From Bursaphelenchus xylophilus (lineage: Eukaryota > Nematoda > Chromadorea > Rhabditida > Aphelenchoididae): DNA of 64,000 bases. This document shows, in pieces, positions 46,095 to 58,060 of this stretch. A model generated the notes under the pieces. The model was not told the origin of the DNA. It did not search any database and saw only the letters and a list, made by a program, of their open reading frames with translations. Positions within the stretch are counted from its first letter, which is position 1; every line of letters starts with the position of its first letter. The position numbers and the translations under genes are program-made. The stretch covers positions 3,968,001 to 4,032,000 of the forward strand of contig CAJFCV020000003.1 in NCBI GenBank assembly GCA_904066235.2, given 5' to 3'.

Positions 46095-46330
46095 TAGGAA
46101 TGCGCATACACTTGCAGGGACAGCTGAGATATTCAGCGATCCTTGACGAAGGCGAGAGACAGTGTAAAAAATAATTTATCAGTGAAAAATCATCTGAACC
46201 TGTCACAAATAATCTTGCTTAAAGTTTTTGGCTTGCCTTTTTAAGCCGAAGCCGGGATATTCAATGTGTTTTCATTGTCAGGGAGCACTCAAAATGAGGG
46301 ATGCCGACCAGACAAATAAAAATTATTTTC
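46095..46330 (-). repeat. degraded fragments of repeat family B
   Basis: Two adjacent degenerate stretches: GCAGGGACAGCTGAGATATT with GGCGAGAGACAG, and AGCCGGGATATTCAATG with AGGGAGCACTCAAAATGAGG. Confidence 0.45.
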
Positions 46331-48339
46331 ATCAACAACTATGTATATTTATTAGGCCTCTTCTTTGCGAAAGACTTTATTTTTAGAGCTTTATAGAGTC
46401 ACTGCAAAGTTTTTTCGCTCAGCAGACTGCTTAGCCTGATGCTTGTAAACCAAAAATCGCAAGAAATTCAACTTTTTTCGAATACCTAGCATAATTGAGC
46501 CTGATATTTGCAAAATTTGACCCACATTTTAATAGCCCAAGTTATCCCGAGACGAACTTTTAGTTTGTTTTTGTGCAACGTCCATTTGGAATTGCACGAT
46601 TTCTCTTTCATCCATGTGCTCTTTGATCCCTTTATGTAGTGACCAATCGAATTACAGTAATCGCGGCTTTTGACCCCTCTTCCCTACACGATCCCCATCC
46701 AAGTTGCCAATCAGAAACGTCATCTTTTGCCGTCAAGAGATCAAAAACCTTATCATTTCAAATGTCCCCTCACTGATTAGCCAGCACGGACTCCCGTCTT
46801 TTTTGCCTTAAAAGTACAGTAGCCTTATCAGTGGTCTTTGGTGAGGGAAGGAAATTAGGAGAAATGATGTGATGAACAGACATCTGCAACTTGTTTTAAC
46901 AGCCATGTCAATTGTATTCCAAGGCGGGTATTTAGAGGGGAATGGAGGAGATGAGGCGACAATTGACAAGCCGGATTATTAGGAGGGGACATTGACAGGG
47001 ATTTTGGGAAAAAATTGTTTCTTTTAAAGGGTCAGTATTCTTACACTAGATAAAGAAATTAATTAACATTGAATTAGGCGATTATTAAGGCTTGGAGTGT
47101 CCAGATTTTGCTTCTTTTTTATGTTGGGTAGCGGCTAGAAACGAGCGCAAGGAAAAACAGCGTTTTCTAAAGGCCCATAGATCTTTGTGAAACCGTATTA
47201 AATGAAGATATACGGTCATAAAAAATCTTTTTCTGGCATTTCGTATTGAAAATTTTGCGAAAAAATTGATTTTTTTAAATGGAAAATTTGGCCTCAATAT
47301 GTCATAGAAAACATAAATTTTTATTCGATAAGAACACCAGAAGTACAATTTTTATGAACTCAGAAATTTTTAACTATGAAAAATAAAAGAAAATATTTAT
47401 TTTAGCACACTAAAGCTCATCATTTTGTTTTCAAAAATCCTAGACTATGAAAATACGGCGTCCGAATTGGTAGGTCTGTTTTCGAGTAGCCGGCGAATGA
47501 TAAGGATCTTTTGTCAGCCCATAAATATGTTTTACAATTTCACAAGAAATTTTGAGCGTTTTTTGATGGAGTTATCAAGTACAAGTCAGAGATGATATGG
47601 GCTATGTTCTGTGTCGACTACACGGTAACAGAATTTTTTTTGATTACTGTAACATGTTTAAGAAAATCAAATTTTTTACAGGCATATTTACATCATTTTC
47701 TCTGGTTTTTTACCATGAAATTTTTGACCAGGTTACTGTAACTAAAATTTTTTTTTGGAGAACTGTGTGATTAATTTTACATAGGGCCTCTCTTAAGCGT
47801 ATTTTACCCTAATTTTTTTACCTTGCCAATATTATCCCCCAAAAATTGACCCCGTTCCATTTCGAAAAATAATTTCCTTTTTTGGAAGTTCTGAACTGCA
47901 AAATTTCGGAAAGCCGTGACCTTGAAGAAGGTTTCCGCTCTTTTCCACAGGGTCTGGGGGATTTTACAGACGCAAAAATCAAGATATACAACGGCGACGG
48001 TGACGGGTTGGAGGCTCTTCTTTTTTGGATGCCCTTTTGACAAGACATTTTTTGGAGGTTTTTTGATGAGAGTGATTGTAGCAAGGGTTCAGAAGAGTCT
48101 TTGATGACTTCTTGCGACAGCTTGGGTAAGAGGGATTGAAAAATAGTGGTACAGTTTGTAGATATGGCAAAAGGAGGCCGCTTTTTTAAAGGATATTATA
48201 TAGAGGTGCGACTGTCTTTCCTATGCCAATTTTTGGATGAAAATTGACATAGAGAAGCTTACAATTACCTGTGATATTTGAACAATTTGTAGCCTGCTCT
48301 TTGATAACCAAAACAATTTATTTTTTCCACGCGATATTA

Positions 48340-48520
48340 GCAAAGATACAAGCAAACCCCATTTTTTCGCTTGCAATCTCTCACAATGTTCCATAGTCTC
48401 TCATCGGCAAACATCTTTGAATATCTTGGCGGGGCTTGCAAACAGAGAGCTAGAATTTTCTAGAATTGATACGTAGTTCATGTAGAATATGTGCGCCAAA
48501 TTTTACGGGAATTCAATGGA
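48340..48520 (+). repeat. degraded fragment of repeat family B
   Basis: TTCCATAGTCTCTCATCGGC, then TTGAATATCTTGGCGGGGC, then GAGAGCTAGAATTTTCTAGA, in the expected order. Confidence 0.6.
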
Positions 48521-49289
48521 AATATCCTGATAAAATAACCTTTTTGTATAACACATCTCACCTATTTTCTTCAAAAATTTTTTTCTCCCTTGAATCCACA
48601 TTTTTATAATTTTTTATCCTCAAGAATCCCCTAAAAACCGCCAAAAAACCTTGTCCGACATTATTCATGACTAATCACAGCCATCGCCCCCATCCAAACC
48701 CGAAATCTGGCCGAACAAATCATCAAAACCCCCATAAATATTAGATTAGCGAAACAAGCTTGCAAGGCCTTTCTTTTTTTCAACGCCGGAGGCAAGAAAA
48801 AAGAAAGTTTTTATTCTCGCAACCCAAACATGGTTCTGCTATAAGGGATCGTCCGTGTGACCAAATTTCGGGCTGTTTTCTCCATTTTTTAAGATAAAAT
48901 TCTCTTCCTTGTGTGGATAATAATAATCATTTCGATAGGGAGGTGTTTGATGCGTTAGGATTTTTGAATTTATTCAATATTGAAGAATCCGTATTTTACT
49001 TTGTTTATTAATATTTATTTTGAAAGCAACCCAAAATATTACTCTTCAATTTTTGTTAGAAAATTTAAAAAAAAATTAAATCTGGTATGTAGCATTTTGA
49101 ATCAAAAAAATTGAAAATTTCTAGTTCAAAAATTGGCAAAACTTTTGAACTTTCTCGCAGGTCCCCATTCTTTTTTTTGAGCTTCAAAAAATCTTGTGTC
49201 CAAAAAAAACAGGTCAGAGTTCCAACTAAAAAATCAGTTTTTTCTTACCGATATTCTGCTAATTGTGATCAAAAAATATTTGTCTGACA

Positions 49290-49420
49290 AGTCAGCAACT
49301 CTCCTCACTTTATGGACTCTCTCACAAAAATTTGAAATCTCGGCGATGTGTGCAAAAGTGGGCTAAAATTCTCAGAAATTGACATGTGGCATATCTAGAG
49401 TATGTAAGGAAACAATGAGG
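49290..49420 (+). repeat. degraded fragment of repeat family B
   Basis: CAACTCTCCTCACTTTATGG, then GAAATCTCGGCG, then GGGCTAAAATTCTCAGAAAT. Confidence 0.55.
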
Positions 49421-50251
49421 AGGAGCTCTCAAGTGCGTATTTTACCCTGATGTAAATCATACTACATAATATTCAGTTTTAATTTTAGTTTTCCCTATCT
49501 TTAAAAAAATTATTGCTCAAAATTTCATTGAAATTTCCCTCCTCTAATGTTTTCCCATCCAATTATTCCAACAACCTTTCCATTCTACTCCATTTTATAC
49601 TCAAAACGAACTCCCATTCTGAATCCCCTTTTTTTAAATCCCCCTGATCCGCCATAGCCAATTCCATCGCCCCATTCTGCCCTAAACTTTGTACTTTTTC
49701 TGAATTTTCTATTCCCCTCAGCCGTGTCCTCTTATTATTCATAAGCCAATTCTCGCGGATGTTTCGCGAAAGGAGAATCAAATTCACAATTGGAAATGGT
49801 TCGTCTTTTGGGTATTTTGGGGGCGGTTGGGGAAAAAATTTTGGGATAAATACAAGGAAAGATACGGAGGTATGTGTACATGTATACCACGTCCGCAAAA
49901 AATGAGGTTGAAATTAAAATTTTGTATGGTAAATTTGGAGTTGATAACCACGTTTTTTGTGAAATTATTAATGACGAATGGGCCAGATTTTGATGAGAAT
50001 TGGGATGAGTTTGGAGTAGAATTTTTTAACAATAAGGCATATACGAGGACTTTAGGCCGCTCTTTGCATATCTCACTGTCATTTTAATCGTAAGGTATAT
50101 GCATACTTCGAGAGAGGAGTTCTTCGAAATCACAACGATACCACAATTATGCCTTAACGCCCTCTGGCTTATGAGTTACAAACGTTTTTTCCAAGGTGGA
50201 AAAAAATTTTGTCATCCGGGTTTTTGCCTTTTTCAAAAAAGGGCATGTAAG

Positions 50252-50350
50252 GTGCATCAAATGATACGATTTTTTGGGTATGGTGTTAGACTGTTTCACA
50301 GTGTTTCTGTGCACAATTTCAAGGTTCTAGGCCCAGCAGTTCCCGAGATC
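50252..50350 (-). repeat. dispersed repeat H, copy 2
   Basis: This is the reverse complement of 19306-19416. It contains ATCAAATGATACGATTTTTT and GGGTATGGTGTTAGA, then GTTTCTGTGCAC and GCAGTTCCCGAGATC. Confidence 0.75.
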
Positions 50351-50436
50351 CAGGTGGAAAGAATGTCAACCAGTATAGAAAGCTTCCTTTCTCTCAGCAA
50401 TCTTCAAAATGATGACCGAAACACGTTTTTGTATAA

Positions 50437-50590
50437 CCGTCTCTCCTCATTTTCCATAGTCTCTTGCCTGCAATGATCGTCAAGTGTTTCGGCTGATCTT
50501 GCAAATCGCTGGATAAGATTTTAACTTACATGTGTAGTCATAATTTACTTGCAAAATTCAAATCTGTGCTTAGTAGTTATGTCTTTTTTA
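50437..50590 (+). repeat. degraded fragment of repeat family B
   Basis: ACCGTCTCTCCTCATTTTCC and ATAGTCTCTTGCC are followed by a decayed GTTTCGGCTGATCTTGCAAA. Confidence 0.6.
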
Positions 50591-52543
50591 AGCGGGATCT
50601 TTATCACATCTAATCATCATTTCTAATATTTCCCATTGAAAATTGCTCATCACCATTGGATGACGTTTGAAGTTTGGTTAAAATTGCCTGTCTCTCCGAA
50701 GATAGGCGTTCAAAAATTGCTTCCTTCCTTATATCTCTCACTTTTAACGTATTTCTGGGTATTTTTAATTCCCTTATCACAAAAAATGATGTAACGCAAC
50801 TTATTGTAAACATATTTTTTTCATAAAGACCCCATTTATTTCCTCTAAAAACGACTTTCGCCATTGTCTATTACCATATAAATTTCGACCGGTAACCTTG
50901 CCCAATTGCACTGCTGCTCGTACAAACATTAACCGAGTAATTTTTTCGAGTTCTTGAAAGGTCATTACTTCCCAAACGACGTAAATCCCCCATTGTCTAC
51001 CTCGGTTTCTCTAACGCCGCTCTCTCTCCAAAAACAGCCCCAAGAACGGAAGGAAGGCTGATCTTTAAATCGCCCACAATTTCCCCGCAGGGTCCTTAAC
51101 CTGGGCGCGTAAAAAGTGGGTATAATTCGGAAGTCTTGAAGAGTTCGTTCCCAGCCATTGACCCGAAAAATCGAATTTCAGCGCCGCTGAAATTCGGATG
51201 GAGTGCCGCCGGCGGTTTGGTCCCCCGGAAAACTTGTTTATTACTGCGGAGGTGGGGTAAGGGCGGGGTAATTGGGTTGGCTGGGATATGCGGCACTGTA
51301 ATTGGAGATGAGAAATGGGCAGAACTTATGGCGCTTGTGGCGGAAAAATAACTTTATTCTCAAATTTACATGCGTTTTTGTAGCTTTGAGTATTTTCAAA
51401 GGATTTTTAACAGATTTTTCTCCTGTGAAATAAGGGGAAATCCTTTCCTCATACCATACACAGCTATTTTCGGGGTCTATATACAACTTAGACCCAAAAT
51501 ATTTTCCTTAGAACTCAATAAGGACCTAAATATTCGAGTAGAATAACAAGGAGCTCATTCTCTTTTAAAAGCCTCCTTTAAAATCCCGCTCTTTGGTCGT
51601 CATTGTGGCTAATTAGGTCCTTTTTTGTTTTCCGCATGACTCTTTCTTACAATCCTAACTTCCAAGTGTTACTTTTTTTACTTTTCTCGCGCTTAGGAAA
51701 TATTTTTACCTACAATTTTTCCGTATCTACATCTAATTTTTCTGAAGCCCAAAATTTGTAAATCTAATTGTATCTTAATTTCAGAACCGTTCCACTCACG
51801 TAGATAGTATTGCAGATATTTTTTAAACCAGTAATTGTAAAGTACAATTAAAAATTTCGGTTCGGTCGCCAATTAACTTTTTCCGAAAGTGTCCAATTCT
51901 AAGCCCCTTTAATAAGCGGCTTTCTGATGCGTTGGTTTCTTCTCGCCCTCAGGGCAAAGAGAGTATCTCGTGGTATTTTGTTTCCTTGTTTTGGTGAGAG
52001 TTTTGGGGAGCAATTGCGATTTTAAACAGGAAATTGACGTAATTTTGGGCAAATTTAAATTTTTTTATTATTTTGTAAGTAATTTTCGAGCTGACGTATG
52101 TCCAAAACATTTTTTAGTTAGTTTTGTTCATCAGTTTATCTTTTTAAGATTAAAATTTTTAATTTTTAATATTTAAATTTTCAAATAATTTTTTTTTTTT
52201 GCAATTTTGATGAAAATTCTGATTTAATTTTTTTTAAACCCATGGTTAAATACGACGATCTCAATTTTTTATCATAATCTAATTTCTTCAGCAAAAATTT
52301 GCATATTTAAAAAATTTGAAAAATTTGCATAAAATTATCAAATATTCAAAAAGTTTACTATGCATAGCTATGTATTCAATACATTGGTAAAGTGATTTTT
52401 TATTGACCATTTAAATTTTTTTTAATGTTTAAATTTGCGTATTTTTAAAAGTTGGCAAAAAATTTGCGTAAATTGAACAAAAAAATATTATTTTCTCATT
52501 TTCGTTTCTTTTCGTTTCATTTCCCCATTTTTTACTCTAAACC

Positions 52544-54418
52544 ATGCCGTCCATCGCTTATCCCGTTCGAATTCCAGCTGTGATCCACGGGCCGGACCCG
52601 GGTCGGCCGTTCCGAGTGCTCGCGGCAGTTTTCCGACGTTTGGCTAGGCCGGTCCAGCCGGTGCTGCGGATGGCTGGACTCGGCTTCCGACTCCGTCCCT
52701 TCCTGGCCGGCGTCCTCAGCACCTTGGCGATTGTCTACTTGGCCGGCCTCAACTTTGAAGGCCCCTCGATCAGTAACTTGGCCTACAGGAAGAATGAAGA
52801 AAGTTTGCCGTTGATTCAGAGCAAGGATGGAAGGGTGAATGTGTCATCGCCTCTGATATTCATTGGTGGGATCCCGAGGAGTGGGACGACGTTGATGAGG
52901 GCCATGTTGGACGCACATGATGAGGTTCGATGGTGAGTGATTCCAGGCTAAATTAATATAATTTTTTGGTAAAATCTTGTAGTTTTCATAACAATTTTTG
53001 ACAAAAATAATGCGACAGGCCGCTTCTCCACCAATGGAGACCATTTGCAGCATCTCTTGCGCAACTTTCCGTCTTATCCTCGGGCGCAACTCGAAAAACG
53101 TAAAAATTGCAAAAAACTGCACATTTTGACAATTTTTGAGTTAAAATGCCCTCAAAATCAGTCGAATTTTATCTCCCGGACCTCTTTACATTATTCTAGA
53201 CCGCAAGATCCCAAGGATTCCCTTTATTTCTATCAATTTTATATTATCTATCTCTCTTTTTTCAGTGGTGAAGAAACCCGGGTGATCCCACGAATCCTAG
53301 GCCTTCGCTCCGCATGGATCAAGAGCGAAAAGGAGTGGAAACGTCTTCAGGAAGCCGGAGTCAACGATGAGGTCATCAACTCGGCCATCTCTTCGTTCAT
53401 AATCCAGGTGATAGCTGGGCATGGACAACCGGCCAGAAGGTACTGTAATAAGGACCCGTTCACACTCAAATCCACGGAATATCTGTCTCAGATCTTCCCC
53501 AACTCGAGGTATATCCTGATGATTCGGGATGGAAGGGCAACGGTTCATTCGATCATTTCTCGGAAGGTCACTATTACTGGCTTTGATCTGACAAATTACC
53601 GACAATGCCTGGAGCGATGGAACGCCGGGATCAGTGTGATGTACGAGCAGTGTCAGAATGTGAGTTTTGATGCTTATCGGGCTTTATTTTTAGGCAGATT
53701 TTGAAATTTTTTATATTGTAGTAGGCAATTTTGAGAGAATTGAGGAATTTCTGTTGTAAAAATGTAAAATACGAGTTGAAAATCGATTTTCATGATTTCA
53801 GGTTGGACCACAAAAATGTTTGATGGTATGGTACGAGCAATTAGTCTTGCATCCAGAAGCGGAAATGAAGAAAATTCTCAAATTTTTGGATTTGCCATGG
53901 GACGATCGAGTGTTACATCATGAGATGTTGGTGGGCAAGAAAATAGCACTTTCTAAGTAAGTGTTACCTTTACTTTCTTTTCTTAGACCTTTTTTTCAAT
54001 TATTTTCTCATCACTTTTACCTACTACAATATAATTTTTTTTTAATTTTTCCAGGACCGAACGTTCCACCGATCAGATCGTGAAGCCAGTGAATATTGAC
54101 GCTCTTACCAAGTGGGTTGGTGCTATTCCGGACGATGTAGTGGCAGATATGGCAGCGATAGCACCAATGCTCAGTGTCCTTGGCTATGATCCGTTGGCAA
54201 ATCCGCCGAATTATGGCCAACCAGACGACATTGTGATCAAAAAGACGAACGATGTGCGGCAGAACGGGCAGGAATGGTATCAGAAGGCGGTGGCGGTGGT
54301 TAATGATCCGGATCGGGTGGACAAACCGCACAATTACCGACGGGATGTGGAGAATGCCCTGAGGGGAGAGCCGAAAATCAAGGTCCCCAGGGCTCAGAGG
54401 ATGGTGGATAATGATTAA
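52544..54418 (+). CDS. tpst: protein-tyrosine sulfotransferase (TPST)
   Basis: Four exons (52544-52932, 53266-53659, 53802-53956, 54055-54418) encode about 433 residues. The enzyme transfers sulfate from PAPS to tyrosines of secreted and membrane proteins in the trans-Golgi; it is a type II membrane protein. A hydrophobic anchor lies at about 52-69 ([18 protein letters not shown]). The PAPS 5'-phosphosulfate loop is [12 protein letters not shown] at 105-116. RCGEETR at 129-135, formed across the first intron, is the TPST signature containing the catalytic acidic residues. The 3'-phosphate motif [13 protein letters not shown] is at 217-229. Length is somewhat above the vertebrate enzymes (about 370-377). 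The extra comes partly from a Pro/Arg-rich N-terminus of some 50 residues; Met43 is an alternative start giving the usual short cytoplasmic tail. C. elegans has tpst-1 and tpst-2; I cannot separate them here. Confidence 0.96.
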
Positions 54419-54456
54419 TAATTGGTTTTGTTGATGGATTTGATAATGAAAATGGG

Positions 54457-54550
54457 TTTTTTCATCGATGAATTTGGATTTTCATCGATGGATTTTCAAT
54501 TTCATCAACGTTTTTTCGATGGATTTTTACTTTCATCAACGATTTTTCCC
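54457..54550 (+). repeat. imperfect tandem repeats in the sulfotransferase 3' UTR
   Basis: The words TTTCATCGATG and TTTCATCAACG alternate about five times with T/A spacers. Because ATCGAT is self-complementary, the transcript could fold into alternative hairpins. Confidence 0.6.
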
Positions 54551-54951
54551 CAAAAAATTTGTTTTTTCATAAAACTCATCGATGAAATTTTGTCGCCAAG
54601 TCTTTCCCATCGCCAATTTCATCATCAAAATTCCTTGTCCGCCCCCTCTCCCAACCAGATTGCTGTTAGAAGTCTATTTTGTTGCTGTATATCTCAGATA
54701 CCATGTATTTGTTATGTAAATTACCTCCAAATACCCCCAGATTTATTTGGATTTGCATTCCGGGTCAAGTCTTCCTCTCTTTGTTTTTATCTTTCAATGC
54801 AAAATATAAATTTATATAGTCAACACTCAGAAAACGCATTAGATGGCAAACATACCTGCTTTTCATATCTATTCCCGCTTTTTATACGATGCTTTCATGT
54901 TTTACTTGCTAATGGGTCCAATTTTATGTAAAGATATAGATTTATTTTGAA

Positions 54952-54957
54952 AATAAA
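54952..54957 (+). terminator. candidate poly(A) signal of the sulfotransferase gene
   Basis: AATAAA lies about 530 bases after the stop. I see no closer canonical signal on this strand, so the 3' UTR may be long or use a variant hexamer nearer the stop. Confidence 0.4.
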
Positions 54958-55679
54958 ATGACTATTCAGGCTGTTGATGAATGTAGATTGATGTTTAGAG
55001 TGTGAAATGTGGTTGATTATCCAGAACGGAATCTATAGGGCGGCAAGTGTTTACGATGAAGTCTTTGGCTCCAAAGTTTGTATGTTCGACATGGAATCGC
55101 TATGAGTTTATTTTGAAAAACTTTGACGCCAGAGGTATACGTTGAGTTCAAAATTTGACTGTTGAATATCTCAACGGCGAATGGGAAATTGTCCCGGTTA
55201 AAAACCTAAAATGCTTATCGAGGTAGTGCATTTCAAAGTTTAAAATTTCGCTGACACAGAAAGCAATAAGATATTTTAAAAATCCGTATTTTACAAAATC
55301 TTATGACAAATCCATCCGAAATAATCCGACCCTCTCCAGTTTCAATATGTTTATGATAATGCCTATTCCAATAAATTGTCACATATTTAACTGCCAAATC
55401 AGAAAAAAACTTTACACGAAACAACAATGGAAAGAAAGGGAAGAGAAATACGTTCGCTATACACAAGGATTATACAGAGTCGAGAATAATACAGAGTAAG
55501 TACAAAAAGAGGGAGATATCGAGATGGTTTTTGTTATTGGGGCCTGATAAACGTGGGGAAAAGGAAAACATGTACAGTATTCGGCATAATATACAGTGTG
55601 CCCTTGTTTTTGGCGCTCGATGTGAGAGAGGGACTGAAAAAGGGGGTAAGGGGGGACTGAAAGGGAGGGGAAGAGAGAC

Positions 55680-55685
55680 TTTATT
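55680..55685 (-). terminator. poly(A) signal overlapping the UBL3 stop codon
   Basis: On the minus strand the sequence reads CTAATAAAG: the TAA stop at 55686-55684 overlaps AATAAA at 55685-55680. If used, the 3' UTR would be only about 15-20 bases. Confidence 0.5.
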
Positions 55686-57089
55686 AGCATATCGTGCATC
55701 GGCAACAACCCGTCGTCTTCGATTTTCGTGTGCTGTCTGAAAATGATTACTTTTATAAGGGCGCACGAAGTAACTTGTCTCGTATTTTACAATGCTTACA
55801 AGGGAATGGACTTTATGTGTAAATCGATTTTGGCTTGGGACCTAGTCAGATCGAAAGGTGTATGGTAGTCGATTATTCACTTGGGGGGAAATCTCTGCGC
55901 GGGGCTTCAAAGCCGAGAAAATCGGCTTCAAAGTTTAGACGAAAACCGAAGGATAGGGATCCCGGAAAAGGCGCTATAAAAAGTGTGAAGCAGTGGCCGA
56001 GTGGTCAGTGCGCTCGCTTTTTGCGCAAAAGGTTGCAGGTTCGAGTGTTTCCAAGCTCAAATCATTATTATCGTTTTTTACTTCTGCTTTCTTCGTGCTA
56101 ATCCGGCTGTACATTTAAAAAAGTGGAAAGTTGTTTTTGAATACATCAGGTTGATGTTGTGCTCTGCGGTCTAAAACTGTAAAGGGAAGGTGCAAAGCCG
56201 TTGAAAATGGAAAGGTTCCGTTTAAAATATACTTCTTGCATCGATAATCGAGTTCAAGGGGAAAAAATTAATAGAAGTTTTTGTTTAAAAAAGTTATGAA
56301 TGGAAGCAGATTCGAACTTGCGACCTTTTGCGCAAAAAGCGAGCGCACTGACCACTCGGCCACTGCTTCACACTTTTTATGGCTCCTTTTCCGGGATCCC
56401 TATCCTTTTCCTTTGATTTTCGTCCAAACTTTGAAGCCGATTTTCTCGGCTTTGAAGCCCCGCGCAGAGATTTCCCCCCAAGTGAATAATCGACTACCAC
56501 ACACCTTTCGATCTGACTATGTCCCAAGTCAAAATCGATTTACACATAAAGTCCATTCCCTTGTTAGTGCATAGAATAAGGAAAACAAGCCTTTGATAGA
56601 TACCCTTGACAGGCTTGTGTATTAGCAAGCCGCGGCACTATTATAGTCAAAATTCTTACCATTCGAATTTGGTTCCGGAAGGTTTTCCCGTGTCACCAAA
56701 TGCATGACCGTCGTTTTACCGGGAGGTAGGCTTAAGGCATTTAACGTTACACTACCATGAAGAAAGCGACCGTGGTAGATTAATTTGAGAAGAGCTGAGG
56801 ACGCGACGGCTTCGTCTTTCCAGTCTGAAATCAAATTTATGTTATACTTGAATTTCAAAGTTCTTTTTCATAAAATTTGGACTTTAGTTTCGAGATAGTC
56901 GATATCTAAACTCAAAACTGGCGAAATCCAAAAATCCCTACCCTCAGGCCAATTCTCGAATACGTGCTGACAAATATCTGTGGCTGAGGTGGACGGTGCA
57001 AAGTGGAATTCGTGGGTTCGGCCGCTGACCAAGATCAACTTGAGGTTTATCTGCTCTTCGGCCGTGGATGGGCCGCCATTCTTGGCCAT
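55684..57089 (-). CDS. UBL3: UBL3, membrane-anchored ubiquitin-like protein
   Basis: Three exons (57089-56942, 56824-56660, 55736-55684) encode about 121 residues, close to the 117 of human UBL3. It has the ubiquitin fold of the MUB/UBL3 family: INLKLILVSGRTHEFHFAPS near the start, then DWKDEAV, LKLIYHGRFLHGSVTLNAL and the block GKTTVMHLVTRENLPEPNSN, which is almost the vertebrate sequence. Family members lack a C-terminal Gly-Gly and are not conjugated; they are lipid-anchored through a C-terminal CaaX box. Here the third exon ends GCCRCTIC, so the box reads CTIC with extra cysteines before it. The third exon was placed by its acceptor (ATTTTCAG), matching phase, and this terminus. The 923-base second intron is mostly a fold-back element. 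Confidence 0.92.
55987..56058 (+). pseudogene. tRNA-like sequence, left arm
   Basis: GAAGCAG is followed by TGGCCGAGTGG, a perfect Pol III A box (TRGCNNAGTGG), and by GGTTCGAGTGT, a near B box. The 3' acceptor strand is diverged (GTGTTTCC), so it does not fold as a tRNA. A run of six T lies about 20 bases downstream. Confidence 0.6.
56302..56369 (-). pseudogene. tRNA-like sequence, right arm
   Basis: On the minus strand, GAAGCAG pairs perfectly with the terminal CTGCTTC. The A box TGGCCGAGTGG and a B box variant AGTTCGAATCT are present. The anticodon region can pair (TGCGC with GCGCA) around a nine-base loop, but the D and T stems are poor and the length of 68 is short. A run of six T follows about 10 bases downstream. 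It is a degenerate tRNA relative, not a working tRNA. Confidence 0.6.
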
Positions 57090-57940
57090 AGCAGTTCAGG
57101 ATGCCCTACCACCGAACGAGTGGAGCTTTCGGAGCAAAAAATGGTTGAACCCAATCTCTGAAAGTGTAATTTGTGTAAAGGTAAATCAATTATTCAAAGG
57201 ACATTGAAACGGAAAAGGTCGCGGTGATTTTAAGAGCAGATGTAAAGGAAGACTGTTTTTACCAAAGATTACTTAACAAAAGCGAATGCAATTTATCAAA
57301 CAGATTGCACAATAAATCCCTGTCCGGCCACTTTATTAAACTCCCTTTCTCGACTCCGCTCTCCACAGATATCATTCACGTAAATATTATTCTCAGAACT
57401 AATGCATATTCGATAAACACCAGCCAAAAACTCTTTAGTGAACGGACACTTAACTTAATACTAAATAATCATCGGGACACCGACTGCACTCCAGTTGCTG
57501 GCAACCGTTCTCTAACAAGATGAAGGTAAAAAATTAGATAAAAGGTGAGTAAAGGTATAATTTTATTGTAATAACAACGTTTTGGGTTCCGTGTTGACCT
57601 CCTTAAAGTGTAATTTGGTATTCACAAGTAATGGAATATAGTAATAACAACCTTTCAAGCGTTCGTGGTAGGCATCTACGCATTCAAGAAGGGCGGTTAC
57701 GCACAAACATTGTAGAAGAAAAACGTGCCAGCGGCGTATTTCATATAAGAGTGTAAAAGATTAAGAGATCGGAGAGATTTAAAAGTGGTGGATAACAGGG
57801 GATAGAGATTTTCGGGAAGACTTGAAAAGAGATATTTTAGGGAAATTTGGCTTAACAAAAAACATTAGTTAAAAAAGGGCTTCGCTACTAGTTTTTTAGG
57901 GTGAAGTTAGTTGAAAGTTTAAAACATTTGGGACTTTCGT

Positions 57941-58060
57941 TGTCGAAAACGTCGGCGGCGCATACAACACGCAAGCTAAAACTTTTAGAAATTGAAACAT
58001 GGCCTTATCAAAGCATACGTGCCAAATTTCAAGATAATCTAGGCATCGCCCCGCAAGCAA
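57941..58060 (+). repeat. degraded fragment of repeat family B
   Basis: ACGTCGGCGGCGCATACAAC, then GCAAGCTAAAACTTTTAGAA and a terminal part AATCTAGGCATCGCCCC. Confidence 0.55.

Larger units (their letters stand above)
41201..52543. other. 11-kb gene-poor region
   Basis: I find no supported gene. The larger open frames (43826-44293 minus, 44762-45196 plus) have no family signal or spliced partners. The region carries a MITE G remnant, a full-length and several partial family B copies, a family I fragment and repeat H copy 2. The last part should contain the promoter of the sulfotransferase gene. A GC-richer patch at 51000-51350 is not explained. Confidence 0.5.
55799..56563. mobile_element. 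fold-back element with tRNA-like arms (UBL3 intron 2)
   Basis: The arms run from 55799 to about 56058 and from about 56302 to 56563. The left end is CAAGGGAATGGACTTTATGT and the right end ACATAAAGTCCATTCCCTTG, exact complements. TTA flanks both ends (55796-55798 and 56564-56566), giving a 3-bp target duplication. Each arm includes TTGAAGCC/GGCTTCAA-like GC segments and, at its inner end, a tRNA-like sequence. There is no protein-coding potential. Confidence 0.88.

Noticed and set aside
51000..51350. GC-richer patch with an open frame of about 70 codons
   Set aside because: No family signal or splice context; it might be promoter-associated but I cannot support a gene.
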